64,000 bases of DNA, taken from positions 2,852,001 through 2,916,000 of the forward strand of contig NZ_CP071868.1 of the NCBI RefSeq assembly GCF_017569225.1. Direction: 5' to 3'. The DNA comes from Pengzhenrongella sicca (GTDB taxonomy: Bacteria > Actinomycetota > Actinomycetes > Actinomycetales > Cellulomonadaceae). Every line of letters begins with the position of its first letter. Within the stretch, counting starts at the first letter, position 1. The translations under genes and the position numbers were made by a program. Below are positions 45,753 through 58,708 of the stretch, in pieces. Below the pieces are notes generated by a model. That model was not told the DNA's origin. It saw nothing but the letters and a program-made list of their open reading frames with translations, and made no database searches.

Positions 45753-46429
45753 AGCACCATCCTGCCCGAGCGCCGCGCGCCCCGGTGCGCCCAGGAGACG
45801 CCGGTCCACGGCCCCGGGGCCTGCAGCCGGAACCGCAGGGCCGCGACCCGCAGGCCGAACACGACGACCACGGCCGCGCCGGCGGTGAACAGGGTCAACG
45901 AGCCGAGCACCCACAGGACCGCGGTGAGCACGGCGCCGACGACGGCGGGCACCGCGTAGAGCTGGCGCTGGTGCAGCACGACGGGCACCTCGCCCGTGAG
46001 CAGGTCGCGCAGCACGCCTCCACCGATGCCGGTGATGATCCCCGCGGATACGGCGGCGACGGCGCCGGCACCAAGCTCGAGCGCCTTGAGCGTGCCGGAG
46101 ACGCAGAACAGGGCGAGCGCGCCCGCGTCGAGCACCAGGATCATCCGCCGGGCCCGCTCGAGCCGCGGGTTGAACAGGTACATCACGACGCCGGCGAGGC
46201 ACGCCACGGCGATGAAGCGCCAGTCCGCGATGCCCACGGGCGGCGTCACGCCGATCAGCACGTCGCGCATGATCCCGCCGCCGAGCCCCGTCGCCCAGGC
46301 CAGGACGAGGATGCCGAAGATGTCGAACTGCTTGCGCACCGCGGCCAGGCCGCCGGAAAGCGCCCCGACGAACACCCCGCTGAGCTCGATGACGGGCATG
46401 AGGGCAAGGTCGGGTAGCACGTGGTTCAT
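45749..46429 (-). CDS. TRIC-type cation channel family protein (UPF0126)
   Basis: 226 residues with about seven membrane spans arranged as two homologous halves, each with a glycine-rich signature: ATGLGGGIMRDVLIGVTPP and TGIGGGVLRDLLTGEVPVV. Prokaryotic TRIC proteins are trimeric monovalent-cation channels. The initiation region has only GAGAGA before ATG. Its stop overlaps the inositol monophosphatase start by 4 nt. Confidence 0.9.
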   Translation of the reverse strand: MNHVLPDLALMPVIELSGVFVGALSGGLAAVRKQFDIFGILVLAWATGLGGGIMRDVLIGVTPPVGIADWRFIAVACLAGVVMYLFNPRLERARRMILVLDAGALALFCVSGTLKALELGAGAVAAVSAGIITGIGGGVLRDLLTGEVPVVLHQRQLYAVPAVVGAVLTAVLWVLGSLTLFTAGAAVVVVFGLRVAALRFRLQAPGPWTGVSWAHRGARRSGRMVL

Positions 46430-46521
46430 TCTCTCACGGTGGGGCGCCGCCGCACCGCGTGGCCTCCCGACGATCGGGCGCGCGAGGTGGCACCCTCTTC
46501 CTTGAGTACTGGGGAGGTCGC

Positions 46522-47625
46522 ATGGGTGAGTTGGAGCTGGTGGGTCTGCACGAGGACGGGGAACACCTCGTCCTGATGGGCCCGGACGGTCAACGGTTCC
46601 GGCTGCGGATCGACGAGCCGCTGCGCGCCGCGGTCCGCCGCGATCGGCCGCAGCTCGAGCAGCTGCGGGCCGAGCGCACGGGCAAGCCGTCGCCGCGCGA
46701 GATTCAGTCGCGCATCCGGTCGGGCCGCTCGGCGCAGGACGTCGCCGACTCGGCGGGGATCGCAGTCGAGCACGTGCGTCGCTACGAGGGACCGGTGCTG
46801 GCCGAGCGCGAGTTCATCGCGGCCCAGGCCCGGGCCACCCGGGTCGGGCGAGACACCGGCGCGCCCGTGCTCGGCGACCTCGTCATGGATCGGCTTGCCG
46901 CCCGCGGCGTCGACGTCGATTCGATCGAGTGGGACTCCTCCCGCGAGGTGACCGGCCCCTGGACCGTCGTCGTCCGGTTCCGCGCCGGCGACGACGCGCG
47001 CGCCGCCCTGTGGTCCTTCGACGTCCAGTCACGGTCCGTGCAAGCCCTCGAGGACGAGGCCCGGTGGCTCTCGGAGACCGAGCTGGCCGACGAGCCGATC
47101 CCGCGTCGCCACCTCGCCGCGGTGCGCGAGACCGTGTTCGACATCCAGGCCGACGGCGCGGTCCGCCCCGTCCTCGCCTCGGTCGACTCGCCGGTCGAGC
47201 CGCCCGCGCCCGAGCCTGACCCGCGCGACGCCACCGCCGCCCTGCTGGACGACCTGCGCACCAAGCGCGGCATCCGCCAGGAGCTCGAGCTGCCGGACGA
47301 CGACGGCGACGTGTTCGAGGGCTTCGGCCCCGCGCACACGTTCGACTTCGGTCCCGGGGCCGAGCCGCCCGCGGCGCACCCGCCGCACTCCGCCCCCGAG
47401 TCGGCGACGGACGCCCGCGTGCTGCCCCGGCCGGACTCCGCGGGCACCGCGCGCCAACGTGCCCGCCGGTTCGAGCGCGAGACGCCCGTGGCGCTCGAGC
47501 CCGACGACCCCGAGCCCGCCGAGCTCGACATCCCCGCGCCGCTCGCCGAGCGGCCCCGCGGCCGCAAGGGCCGCGCGAGCGTGCCGAGCTGGGACGAGAT
47601 CGTCTTCGGCGCGAAGCCGGAGTAG
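46522..47625 (+). CDS. sepH: Septation protein SepH
   Basis: 367 residues. The N-terminal DUF3071 domain has the helix-turn-helix-like REIQSRIRSGRSAQDVADSA followed by GIAVEHVRRYEGPVLAEREF; the long middle is disordered and acidic, and the conserved C-terminal tail PSWDEIVFG is present. In Streptomyces and mycobacteria SepH binds FtsZ and promotes filament assembly at division. ATG 46522 has GGGGAGG 5 nt upstream. Together with zapE this gives two division-associated genes in the window. Confidence 0.93.
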   Translation: MGELELVGLHEDGEHLVLMGPDGQRFRLRIDEPLRAAVRRDRPQLEQLRAERTGKPSPREIQSRIRSGRSAQDVADSAGIAVEHVRRYEGPVLAEREFIAAQARATRVGRDTGAPVLGDLVMDRLAARGVDVDSIEWDSSREVTGPWTVVVRFRAGDDARAALWSFDVQSRSVQALEDEARWLSETELADEPIPRRHLAAVRETVFDIQADGAVRPVLASVDSPVEPPAPEPDPRDATAALLDDLRTKRGIRQELELPDDDGDVFEGFGPAHTFDFGPGAEPPAAHPPHSAPESATDARVLPRPDSAGTARQRARRFERETPVALEPDDPEPAELDIPAPLAERPRGRKGRASVPSWDEIVFGAKPE

Positions 47626-47656
47626 GCGCGGGCCGACCCCGACGCCGACGCGCGAC

Positions 47657-48304
47657 CTAGAGGTCGAGCGTGAGGGTGTCCGGCGTCGGCGACGCCGCGC
47701 GCGCCGCGAACGAGGTCATCCGACGCATGTGGTGGCGCCGGCACAGCACCTCGTAGGTGACGGTGCCCGCGCCGGCGGCGGTGTTGCCCACGACGACCTG
47801 GGCGCCCTCGACGACCATGATCCCGTCGACGGTGCGCGCGTTGTGCGTCGCGCGCGCGCCGCACCAGCACAGGGCCTGGACCTGCAGCACCTCGACCCGG
47901 TCGGCGAGCTCGACGAGCCGCTGCGAGCCCGGGAAGAGGCTGGTGCGGAAGTCGGTTGTGATCCCGAACGCGAAGACGTCGACCCCCATCTCGTCGACGA
48001 GCCGCGCGAGCTGCTCGACCTGGTGCGGGGAGTAGAACTGGGCCTCGTCGCAGATGAGGTAGTCCACCCGCTCGCCCCGCAGGCGCCGGGTGACCACCTC
48101 GACCCAGAAGTCCGTGCCGTCGTGGACCTCCTCCGCGGCGGTCTGGAGCCCGAGCCGGGACGAGAGCACCTGCGAACCCGCCCGATCGTTGCGCGTGAAG
48201 ATCACCCCGCCGCGCCCCCGGGCGCGGTGGTTGTGGTCCATCTGCAGGGCCAGCGTCGACTTGCCGCTGTCCATCGTGCCGGAGAAGAAGGCGAGCTCGG
48301 CCAT
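47657..48304 (-). CDS. tdk: Thymidine kinase (type II)
   Basis: 215 residues. P-loop GTMDSGKSTLALQMDHNH (residue 9), the DEAQF box in LICDEAQFYSPHQVEQLARL, and the lasso region with two visible cysteines, CWCGARATHNARTV and a later LCRRHHMRRM; the zinc set CXXC...CXXH is therefore partly changed (CRRH retained). It phosphorylates thymidine for salvage. It starts 13 nt after the upstream alkaline-phosphatase-like gene, so both are one transcript, converging with sepH. Confidence 0.93.
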   Translation of the reverse strand: MAELAFFSGTMDSGKSTLALQMDHNHRARGRGGVIFTRNDRAGSQVLSSRLGLQTAAEEVHDGTDFWVEVVTRRLRGERVDYLICDEAQFYSPHQVEQLARLVDEMGVDVFAFGITTDFRTSLFPGSQRLVELADRVEVLQVQALCWCGARATHNARTVDGIMVVEGAQVVVGNTAAGAGTVTYEVLCRRHHMRRMTSFAARAASPTPDTLTLDL

Positions 48305-48317
48305 GGCCGCCGGCGCC

Positions 48318-49532
48318 CTAGCGCCGATGCACTGTCAGCAGCGGCACGTGCATCTCGTGCGGCGTGAACGAGCCGTGCACGCCCACCAGGTCCATCGAGG
48401 CGGAGGTCTGGGTGCGCGAGTCCACGACGGTCGCGCGCCCGGTCATCGCGACGACGACGTCGCCGAGCACCGGGCGGACGTGCTCCGAGACGGGGCCGAA
48501 CCAGCCGGCGTCGATCGCCTCGTCCCGCGTGGCGACGACCGCGGCGGCGCCCAGGACGTCGCGCCAGCGCGCCGCGACGGCGTCGGCCGCATCCCGCGTG
48601 CCGAGGCTCGTGTGCACGTGCAGGGCCCGCGGCTCCCCCGCCACGAGCTCGACCCCGTCGGACAGCGCCGGGGTCTTCGCGACGTCCCAGCGCGTCGAGC
48701 GGTCGACGTCGACCATGCCGTGGTCGGCCGTGACGGCGAGCAGGGTGCCCGGGGGCAGCGCCCGCTCGAGTCGGGCGAGCTCGCGGTCGAGGGCGCCGAG
48801 CTCCTCCCCCCACTGCCACGAGCCCCAGCCGTGGTGGTGCCCCGCCTTGTCGACGTCGCCCCAGTACAGGTAGACCAGCGCGGGTCCCATGAGCTCGTAG
48901 ATGCTGGCGTCGACGCGGTCGGCGAGGCTCTGCGCGCCGCGGTAGCCGCCGCCGCGCAGCGCGGCCTCGGTCAGGCCCGATCCGCGGAACTTGGCGGGGC
49001 CGACCGACGTCACGGGGATGCCCGCGGCGGTCACCTGCTCGAAGATCGTCGGTTCGCGCTGCCAGTCGTGGGGGTCGTCGAGGCCGTCCCAGGACACGAG
49101 GTTGCCGAGCCGGCCCGTCGCGGGGTTGCGGGCCGTGTACCCGACCATCGCGGTGCGGCCGGGGCCCGTCCCGGTGCCGAACAGGCCCATCGAGGCGGCC
49201 GTGGTGGACGGGAAGCCCGAGGTCAGGACCTGCCCCTGGGCCAGGAGGGACCGCAGGAACGGCGCGTGGCCGGCGCGCTCGGTGAGGTTCAGGTGGCCGA
49301 GCCCGTCGACGAGCACGACGCAGGCGCGCTGCGCGGTCGGCAGCCCGAGCGCCGCCCGCGCGGCGGCGCCGCTGCGACCCGCGGCGGTGACCGGCACGCC
49401 GAGCGCGTCCGCGACCGCCGGCAGCACCGCGCCCAAGCCCGCGCCGTCGTACCGCGGCGCCACGAAACCCGCGCGATCAAATCCGCGCACGGAGCGAGCA
49501 CCGCGGGGCACGGCGGCGACCGCGTCGCTCAT
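48318..49532 (-). CDS. Alkaline phosphatase superfamily (nucleotide pyrophosphatase/phosphodiesterase-like)
   Basis: 404 residues, no signal peptide. Metal site segments: VVLVDGLGHLNL (about residue 73), the nucleophile Thr in SGFPSTTAASMGLFGTG, YLYWGDVDKAGHHHG and VTADHGMVDVD, with a final His in VGVHGSFTPHEMHVPLL. This is the pattern of type I phosphodiesterases/nucleotide pyrophosphatases. Substrate unknown. ATG 49532 overlaps the stop of the DUF5998 gene by 4 nt (ATGA). Confidence 0.88.
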   Translation of the reverse strand: MSDAVAAVPRGARSVRGFDRAGFVAPRYDGAGLGAVLPAVADALGVPVTAAGRSGAAARAALGLPTAQRACVVLVDGLGHLNLTERAGHAPFLRSLLAQGQVLTSGFPSTTAASMGLFGTGTGPGRTAMVGYTARNPATGRLGNLVSWDGLDDPHDWQREPTIFEQVTAAGIPVTSVGPAKFRGSGLTEAALRGGGYRGAQSLADRVDASIYELMGPALVYLYWGDVDKAGHHHGWGSWQWGEELGALDRELARLERALPPGTLLAVTADHGMVDVDRSTRWDVAKTPALSDGVELVAGEPRALHVHTSLGTRDAADAVAARWRDVLGAAAVVATRDEAIDAGWFGPVSEHVRPVLGDVVVAMTGRATVVDSRTQTSASMDLVGVHGSFTPHEMHVPLLTVHRR

Positions 49533-50104
49533 CGGGTCCGGGCGCTCGCGGCCGAGAGGCGGCGCGCGAAGTCGGTCGCGGCGCGGACGGCCCCGGGGCC
49601 CTCCGCCTGCGCGCTGACGCGCACGACGATGTCATCGGGAGTCATGGTCCCGGTCAGGCCGTGGTCGGCCTCGCACGCCGGGTCGGGGCAGGTCGCCGGC
49701 TCGAGATCGATCCGGGACACGGCACCCCAGCCGACGGCGAGGGTCAGCTCGGCGGGCACGGCGCCCGCCTCGTGGGTCGAGGGCGACGTGATCACGTGCG
49801 TCAGCGCGACCGACCGCAGTTCCGTCAGCGGCACCGACTCGGTGGTAGCCGACGCACTCGTGGCGGGGTGCTCGCTGTCCGCGGGGTTGTCGTCGACGTG
49901 CGCGACGACCAGGCGCGTGGGCGTCAGCACGAGGACAGTCACGTGGCGCCGCACCTCGTTGGCGTCGAACGTCGTCTCCGGGTGCACGAGGTGCGCGGTG
50001 ACGACCTCGTCGGCGATGGCCACGTCAAGCACGTCCGCAACGAGCTCCGGGTAGTAGCCGGCGCGGTGCAGTTCCTGGCGTAGGTCGGTGATGGCTCCTG
50101 TCAC
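49529..50104 (-). CDS. DUF5998 family protein
   Basis: 191 residues from GTG 50104 (GGGAG 9 nt upstream). It begins TGAITDLRQELHRAGYYPEL and continues with VRRHVTVLVLTPTRLVVAHV, ELRSVALTHVITSPSTHEAG and ATCPDPACEADHGLTG, the last with two cysteines and a histidine that could hold a metal. Soluble, function unknown, actinobacterial. It lies between the acyl-CoA-synthetase fusion and the phosphodiesterase in one minus-strand group. Confidence 0.85.
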   Translation of the reverse strand: MTGAITDLRQELHRAGYYPELVADVLDVAIADEVVTAHLVHPETTFDANEVRRHVTVLVLTPTRLVVAHVDDNPADSEHPATSASATTESVPLTELRSVALTHVITSPSTHEAGAVPAELTLAVGWGAVSRIDLEPATCPDPACEADHGLTGTMTPDDIVVRVSAQAEGPGAVRAATDFARRLSAASARTR

Positions 50105-50157
50105 CTGTGCATTCTCCCACTTCCGGCGCGCGGCTCGAGACCGACCGCGCCAGCGGG

Positions 50158-52893
50158 TCACGCCGGCAGCGACCGGCGCGCCTCGTCGGACCGGTTCGCC
50201 TCCTCGAGCAGCACCCGCGCCCAGAGCACCGCGGCGCCGTGCTCGGCGACCACGATCGGGTGCAGTTCGAGGCTGCGCAGCTCGGGCAGGTCGACCGCCA
50301 GCACCGACACGCGCGCGATCACGTCCTCGAGCGCGCCGACGTCCGCCGGCGGCAGCCCGCGGTAGCCGAAGAGGCGCGGCGCCGCGCGGATCGAGCGCAC
50401 GAGGTCGGCGAGGTCGACCTCCGTGAGCGGCGGGATCCCGTGGGAGACGTCGTCGAGCAGGTCGACCGCGTCGCCCGCGAGCCCGAACGACACGACCGGG
50501 CCGAAGAGCGGGTCCTCGACCGACCGCACGACGCACGCCACGCCGGCGGGCGCCATCCGCTGGATCTCGAGCGGGACGCCGTCGTCCCCGACCTGCCGCG
50601 CGCGGTCGTGCAGCGACGCGACGGCGGCCGCGAGGTCGTCCTCGTCCGCGATGTCCAGCCGGACCCCGCCGATGTCGGCGCGGTGCCGCAGCCGGGGCGA
50701 CGAGCTCTTGACCGCGACCGGCCAGCCGAGCTCGGCGGCGGCCGCCGACGCCTCGGCGAGCGTCCGGACGACGCGCCCGGACCACACGGTGATGCCGTAG
50801 CACGCGAGCAGCTCCGCGGCCGCGGCGGGGTCGAGCTCGACGGGCCCAGCACCCAGCTGACCGCGCAGGTGCCGCTCGGCCAGGCCGCGGGCGCGCGCCC
50901 GGTCGATGCCCTCGGGACGCACGGGCTGCCCCCGGTCGATCGAGCGCCAGGTGGCGTAGCGCACCACGGCCCCCAGCGCCGACACGGCCGCCTCGGGCGT
51001 CGAGTAGGCGGGCACGGTCCAGTCCCGCCCGTCGGCGGCCGCCGTGAGCTCGGGCGTGATGCCGTGCAGGGTGAGGATGCACGAGACCGTCGCGACCCCC
51101 GAGCCGGCGGCCGCCTGGGCGACCGCCCGGGCGAACCGCGGCGACCGCGCCCCGACCGTCGACACGTGCACCGCGACGACGACGTCGCACGTGCCGTCGC
51201 GGTAGAGCTCCTCGATCGCGCCCTCGAACGCCGCGGCGTCGAAGTCCTCGGAGACCATCACGACGCGGCCCTCGTGCTCCAGCCCGGCGGACCCGGCCGC
51301 CTCGGCCACGAGCGCGGCGAGCGACGACGAGCTCGCCACGACGCCGACCCGCGCCCCGCGCGGCAGCGGCTGGTGCACCGCGAGCTGGGCGATGTCGAGC
51401 ATCCGGTGGGTGTTCTGGGCCTGGATCACGCCCGACTGGCGGAACAGCTCTTCGAGCGTGCGGCGCGGCGAGCGCGTGACCCGCACCGCGTGGCCCGGCG
51501 GGACGACCTGACCGGACGTGCCGGCCGTCACCACGATGACGGGCTTGACCGTGGCGAGGCGGCGCGCGATCCGGGAGAACTTCCGCGGGTTGCCGATGGA
51601 CTCGAGCACGAGCCCGGCGACCTGGGTGCTCGGGTCCTCGCGCCAGAACTGCATGAGGTCGTTGCCGGAGACGTCCGCCCGGTGCCCGGCGGACAGGAAC
51701 GACGAGAGCCCGAGCTGCCGGTTCGCGACCGAGGCGAGGATCGGGACGGCCATCGGCGACGACTGGCAGAACAGGCCCAGGTTCCCGGCCGGCGGCAGTG
51801 CCGCGGCGAGCGAGACGTTCACGGGCGGCTCGGCCGCCGCGTCGAAGAACCCGTACGACGCCGGGCCGATGAGCCGCATGCCGCCGGCGTGCGCCGTGCG
51901 CACGAGCTCGCGCTGCAGCGCGAGCCCGGCCTCGCCGGTCTCCGCGAAGCCCGTCGAGAGGACGACGACGCCGCGCACCCCGAGGCGGACGAGCCGCCGC
52001 ACGGCCGCCGTCACGTCGGCCGCCGGCAGCGCGATGAGGGCGAGGTCGACCGGCGCGGGGACGTCCTGCAGCTCGCGCCAGTGCCGGACCACCCCGGCGT
52101 CGGTCCCGGCGAGCCCGACCACGTGCACGGCGTCGAGCCCGACGACGTTCTCGAGCGCGCGCCGGGCCAGCAGGTCGAGCGCCGAGCCGGCCGGCGCCGT
52201 CGGCGAGCCGATGACGAGGACGGATCGCGCGCCCAGCAGGCCCTGGACGCTGCGCGCCTCGGCCCGGTGCTCGCGGTCGGCGGTGACTGCGAGCGAGCGG
52301 TCGGTCGGGTCGATGTCGAACGAGACGGTGACGACGCCGTCGTCGATCGTCTGGGAGATGTCGAAGCCCGCCTCCCGGAACACCGCGATCATCCGGCCGT
52401 TCTGGGGCAGCACCTCGGCCGTGAAGCGCCGGACGCCGCGCTCGCGGGCGGCGGCGGCGAGGTGCTCGAACAGGGCGGACCCGAGGCCGCGGCCGTGGTG
52501 GGCGTCCGCGATGTTGAACGCGACCTCGGCCTCGTCCGGCGTGATCCGGTCGTACCGCGCGACGCCGATGATCTGCGTGGTCGCGTCGTCGCCCGCCACC
52601 GCGGCGTCGGTCGCGACCTCCTGAACTGCGATCAGCGCGACGCGATCGCGGTGGTCGACGTGCGTGAACCGCTCGAGGTCCCGCGCGGACAGCTCCTGCA
52701 GCGCCGCGAAGAACCGCAGGTACGTCGAGCGCTCCGACTGGCCCACGTGGAAGGCCTGGAGCGCGCTCGCGTCGGTCGGGGTGATCGGCCGCAGGTGCGC
52801 CGTGCCGCCGTCGCGGAGCACCACGTCGGCCTCCCACTCGGCCGGGTAGGGCACGTCGACTCCGTCCGTGCTCGCGTCGCCGGGGGCAGCCAT
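50158..52893 (-). CDS. GNAT acetyltransferase / acyl-CoA synthetase fusion (Pat-like)
   Basis: 911 residues. Domain order: GNAT acetyltransferase (about 20-190; acetyl-CoA loop AHHGRGLGSALFEHLAAAAR), CoA-binding Rossmann domain (about 215-330; GARSVLVIGSPTAPAGSAL), succinyl-CoA-ligase-like domain (about 340-640) and C-terminal ATP-grasp (about 680-911; WPVAVKSSSPRLRHRADIGG). The E. coli and Salmonella lysine acetyltransferase Pat has the same modules with GNAT at the C-terminus; the N-terminal order seen here is common in actinobacteria. It probably acetylates metabolic enzymes. The ATG has TAGCCT 6 nt upstream, leaderless, with GGAGG too close to serve as Shine-Dalgarno. Confidence 0.88.
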   Translation of the reverse strand: MAAPGDASTDGVDVPYPAEWEADVVLRDGGTAHLRPITPTDASALQAFHVGQSERSTYLRFFAALQELSARDLERFTHVDHRDRVALIAVQEVATDAAVAGDDATTQIIGVARYDRITPDEAEVAFNIADAHHGRGLGSALFEHLAAAARERGVRRFTAEVLPQNGRMIAVFREAGFDISQTIDDGVVTVSFDIDPTDRSLAVTADREHRAEARSVQGLLGARSVLVIGSPTAPAGSALDLLARRALENVVGLDAVHVVGLAGTDAGVVRHWRELQDVPAPVDLALIALPAADVTAAVRRLVRLGVRGVVVLSTGFAETGEAGLALQRELVRTAHAGGMRLIGPASYGFFDAAAEPPVNVSLAAALPPAGNLGLFCQSSPMAVPILASVANRQLGLSSFLSAGHRADVSGNDLMQFWREDPSTQVAGLVLESIGNPRKFSRIARRLATVKPVIVVTAGTSGQVVPPGHAVRVTRSPRRTLEELFRQSGVIQAQNTHRMLDIAQLAVHQPLPRGARVGVVASSSSLAALVAEAAGSAGLEHEGRVVMVSEDFDAAAFEGAIEELYRDGTCDVVVAVHVSTVGARSPRFARAVAQAAAGSGVATVSCILTLHGITPELTAAADGRDWTVPAYSTPEAAVSALGAVVRYATWRSIDRGQPVRPEGIDRARARGLAERHLRGQLGAGPVELDPAAAAELLACYGITVWSGRVVRTLAEASAAAAELGWPVAVKSSSPRLRHRADIGGVRLDIADEDDLAAAVASLHDRARQVGDDGVPLEIQRMAPAGVACVVRSVEDPLFGPVVSFGLAGDAVDLLDDVSHGIPPLTEVDLADLVRSIRAAPRLFGYRGLPPADVGALEDVIARVSVLAVDLPELRSLELHPIVVAEHGAAVLWARVLLEEANRSDEARRSLPA

Positions 52894-52905
52894 GCCTCCA
52901 GGCTA
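52891..52905 (-). promoter_or_regulatory. Leaderless promoter of Pat-like gene
   Basis: TAGCCT (52905-52900), 6 nt, ATG 52893. The divergent parC has AACAAT at 52951-52956 as a possible -10. Confidence 0.5.
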
Positions 52906-53037
52906 GAGGTCCGCGCCGCGAGCCTGTGCCGAACCCGTCCGCGCAGGCGCAACAATGTCAGCGCGCGGGCGCACGATGGCCTCAGCCGCCGACAGGCGCG
53001 CGCACGACCCACCCACCTCTCGAGGAGCCGCATCACC

Positions 53038-55512
<2,475 letters not shown>

Positions 55513-55535
55513 CACCGCTCGACGATCCCCACGAT

Positions 55536-55574
55536 TGGGCCGAATGTGCTCGTCTGACGAGCAGATTCGGCCCA
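55536..55574. terminator. Bidirectional terminator between parC and parE
   Basis: An 18-bp stem with one mismatch and a 3-base loop (TGGGCCGAAT...ATTCGGCCCA) in the 74-base gap between the convergent stops. Confidence 0.8.
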
Positions 55575-55586
55575 TTCGTGCGGGAT

Positions 55587-57713
<2,127 letters not shown>

Positions 57714-57716
<3 letters not shown>

Positions 57717-57730
57717 GAGGGTTGAGCGTA
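57714..57730 (-). promoter_or_regulatory. Leaderless promoter of parE
   Basis: TACGCT (57730-57725), 8 nt, GTG 57716. Confidence 0.5.
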
Positions 57731-57869
57731 ATCGCTGCCCCCGACATCGCCCCGCATCCCGCGCCCACGACGCCCACTATGAGGTGAAAATCATGGTTCC
57801 GGCTTCGCGGGTAGCGAACTCACCCGCTCGGGTGGTACCGGATCGACCCTCGGATGGTTACATGTATTT

Positions 57870-58091
57870 GTGAACGCGACTATGACTGAACCGCTGACCG
57901 TGGCCGATCGTTGCGACCGCTGCAACGCCCAGGCCTACGTGCGTGTCTTCATGCCGAGCGGCGAGCTGCTGTTCTGCGCGCACCACGCGCGCGAGCACGC
58001 GCCGAAATACTCGGCTCTTGCCACCCACGTCCAAGACGAGAGCGCCCGCCTCCTTCAGGAGCACGGCGCAGGGGTCGGCAGCGCGAGCTGA
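57870..58091 (+). CDS. DUF7455 small zinc-binding-type protein
   Basis: 73 residues. ADRCDRCNAQAYVRVFMPSG and ELLFCAHHAREHAPKY give a CxxC...CxxH pattern, a probable zinc knuckle. Small proteins of this kind lie near the principal sigma factor or gyrase genes across actinobacteria; function unknown. GTG 57870 follows an AT-rich TTACATGTATTT stretch, so the transcript is probably leaderless; ATG 57882 is an alternative. A CACCCG-CT-CGGGTG hairpin lies upstream at 57821-57834. Confidence 0.82.
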   Translation: MNATMTEPLTVADRCDRCNAQAYVRVFMPSGELLFCAHHAREHAPKYSALATHVQDESARLLQEHGAGVGSAS

Positions 58092-58161
58092 CGATCGAGC
58101 GCCGCGAACCTGAGGCGGCCGGCTGAGCGAGCCACTTCGGCTCGACACCCAAATACCGAAC

Positions 58162-58201
58162 CGACACTGCCCCCACCGGAAACCCGGTGGGGGCAGTGTC
58201 G
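58162..58201. terminator. Strong bidirectional terminator
   Basis: CGACACTGCCCCCACCGG, loop AAAC, and its exact complement: a perfect 18-bp stem. It serves DUF7455 (plus) and the riboswitch-controlled gene (minus). Confidence 0.85.
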
Positions 58202-58265
58202 TCGTCGTTGGCGGCGCGGGGTCGTGGGTGCTCTCGAGCGGTCGTGCGTGCTATCGAGCGGCGGT

Positions 58266-58457
58266 TCAGCGCTCCTGGGTGGGGACGAAACTGAGGAATC
58301 CCGCGAACCCGACCTCGCGGGACTGCCGCTGCACGAGCGCGTCGAGCCCGGAGCCGCTCAGGGGGCGGATCGGGGAGGTGGCGGGGGCATCATGACGCAG
58401 TCCCTCGCCCTGCGACACGTTGGCGCGTTCAGGGAAAGCGCTGGTGTACTCAGACAT
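58266..58457 (-). CDS. Orphan 63-residue protein under a c-di-GMP riboswitch
   Basis: 63 residues from ATG 58457, with AAGAGG 6 nt upstream, to TGA 58266. The product begins MSEYTSAFPERANVSQGEGL, has a Pro/Ser/Gly-rich middle (ATSPIRPLSGSGLDALVQRQ) and ends with a short hydrophobic patch, VGFAGFLSFVPTQER. No signal peptide, membrane span or cysteine, and I recognise no family. It is the only gene between the c-di-GMP riboswitch at 58475-58560 and the perfect terminator at 58201, so it is what the switch controls. The coding case rests on the ATG, the Shine-Dalgarno and the leader; codon statistics over 63 codons are weak evidence. It converges with DUF7455. Confidence 0.62.
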   Translation of the reverse strand: MSEYTSAFPERANVSQGEGLRHDAPATSPIRPLSGSGLDALVQRQSREVGFAGFLSFVPTQER

Positions 58458-58474
58458 GTCTGACCTCTTGCCTT

Positions 58475-58560
58475 TCGGTATCCCGGCTCACCCCGTAGGG
58501 TCCCGTGGCTTTGCGTCCCCGCCTTACGGCGGGTTTGCCCTTCTCGCTGACTCACCCACG
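58475..58560 (-). promoter_or_regulatory. Cyclic-di-GMP class I (GEMM) riboswitch
   Basis: Read on the minus strand, the conserved GEMM-I blocks occur in order. GGGCAAACC (58540-58532) is followed by a stem CGCC/GGCG capped by the GNRA loop GTAA, then GGGACGCAAAGCC (58519-58507), ACGGGACCC-TACG-GGGT as the P3 arm, and GAGCCGGGATACCG (58489-58476). The G just before GGCAAACC, which contacts c-di-GMP, is kept. The aptamer ends about 6 nt before the AAGAGG Shine-Dalgarno of the 63-codon gene, which suggests control of translation. The P1 stem is not clear to me by eye. Confidence 0.88.
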
Positions 58561-58576
58561 GTAACCCAGCCCGTTG

Positions 58577-58622
58577 CCGATAGGTAGCAACAACCACCAA
58601 TTGACCCCATTTGGCCTATCGG
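58577..58622. promoter_or_regulatory. Inverted repeat in the riboswitch-gene promoter region
   Basis: CCGATAGG (58577-58584) and CCTATCGG (58615-58622) are exact inverted copies around a 30-base AT-rich spacer. This is the expected promoter position of the riboswitch transcript; I cannot fix the -10 box. Confidence 0.35.
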
Positions 58623-58655
58623 GGCCACCCACAACGGACATTTCAACCCGGAATG

Positions 58656-58696
58656 CCGAAAGCCCGGCTCGGTGAGGCACCGGGCCGGGCTTTCGG
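58656..58696 (-). terminator. Terminator of sigA
   Basis: CCGAAAGCCCGGC and GCCGGGCTTTCGG form a 13-bp stem, extended by a T-G pair and CGGTG/CACCG, 12 nt after the sigA stop. Confidence 0.85.
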
Positions 58697-58708
58697 AGCA
58701 ATTCACGC

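Noticed and set aside
57721-57869. 60-codon frame between parE and DUF7455
   Set aside because: It overlaps the parE promoter and has no ribosome-binding site or conserved feature.
58224-58463. 79-codon plus-strand frame over the riboswitch-controlled gene
   Set aside because: It runs antisense to the 63-codon gene and begins inside no credible initiation context.
58475-58560. Alternative reading of the riboswitch as a ydaO (c-di-AMP) element
   Set aside because: The GGGACGCAAAGCC and GAGCCGGG blocks are those of GEMM-I; ydaO hallmarks are not seen.
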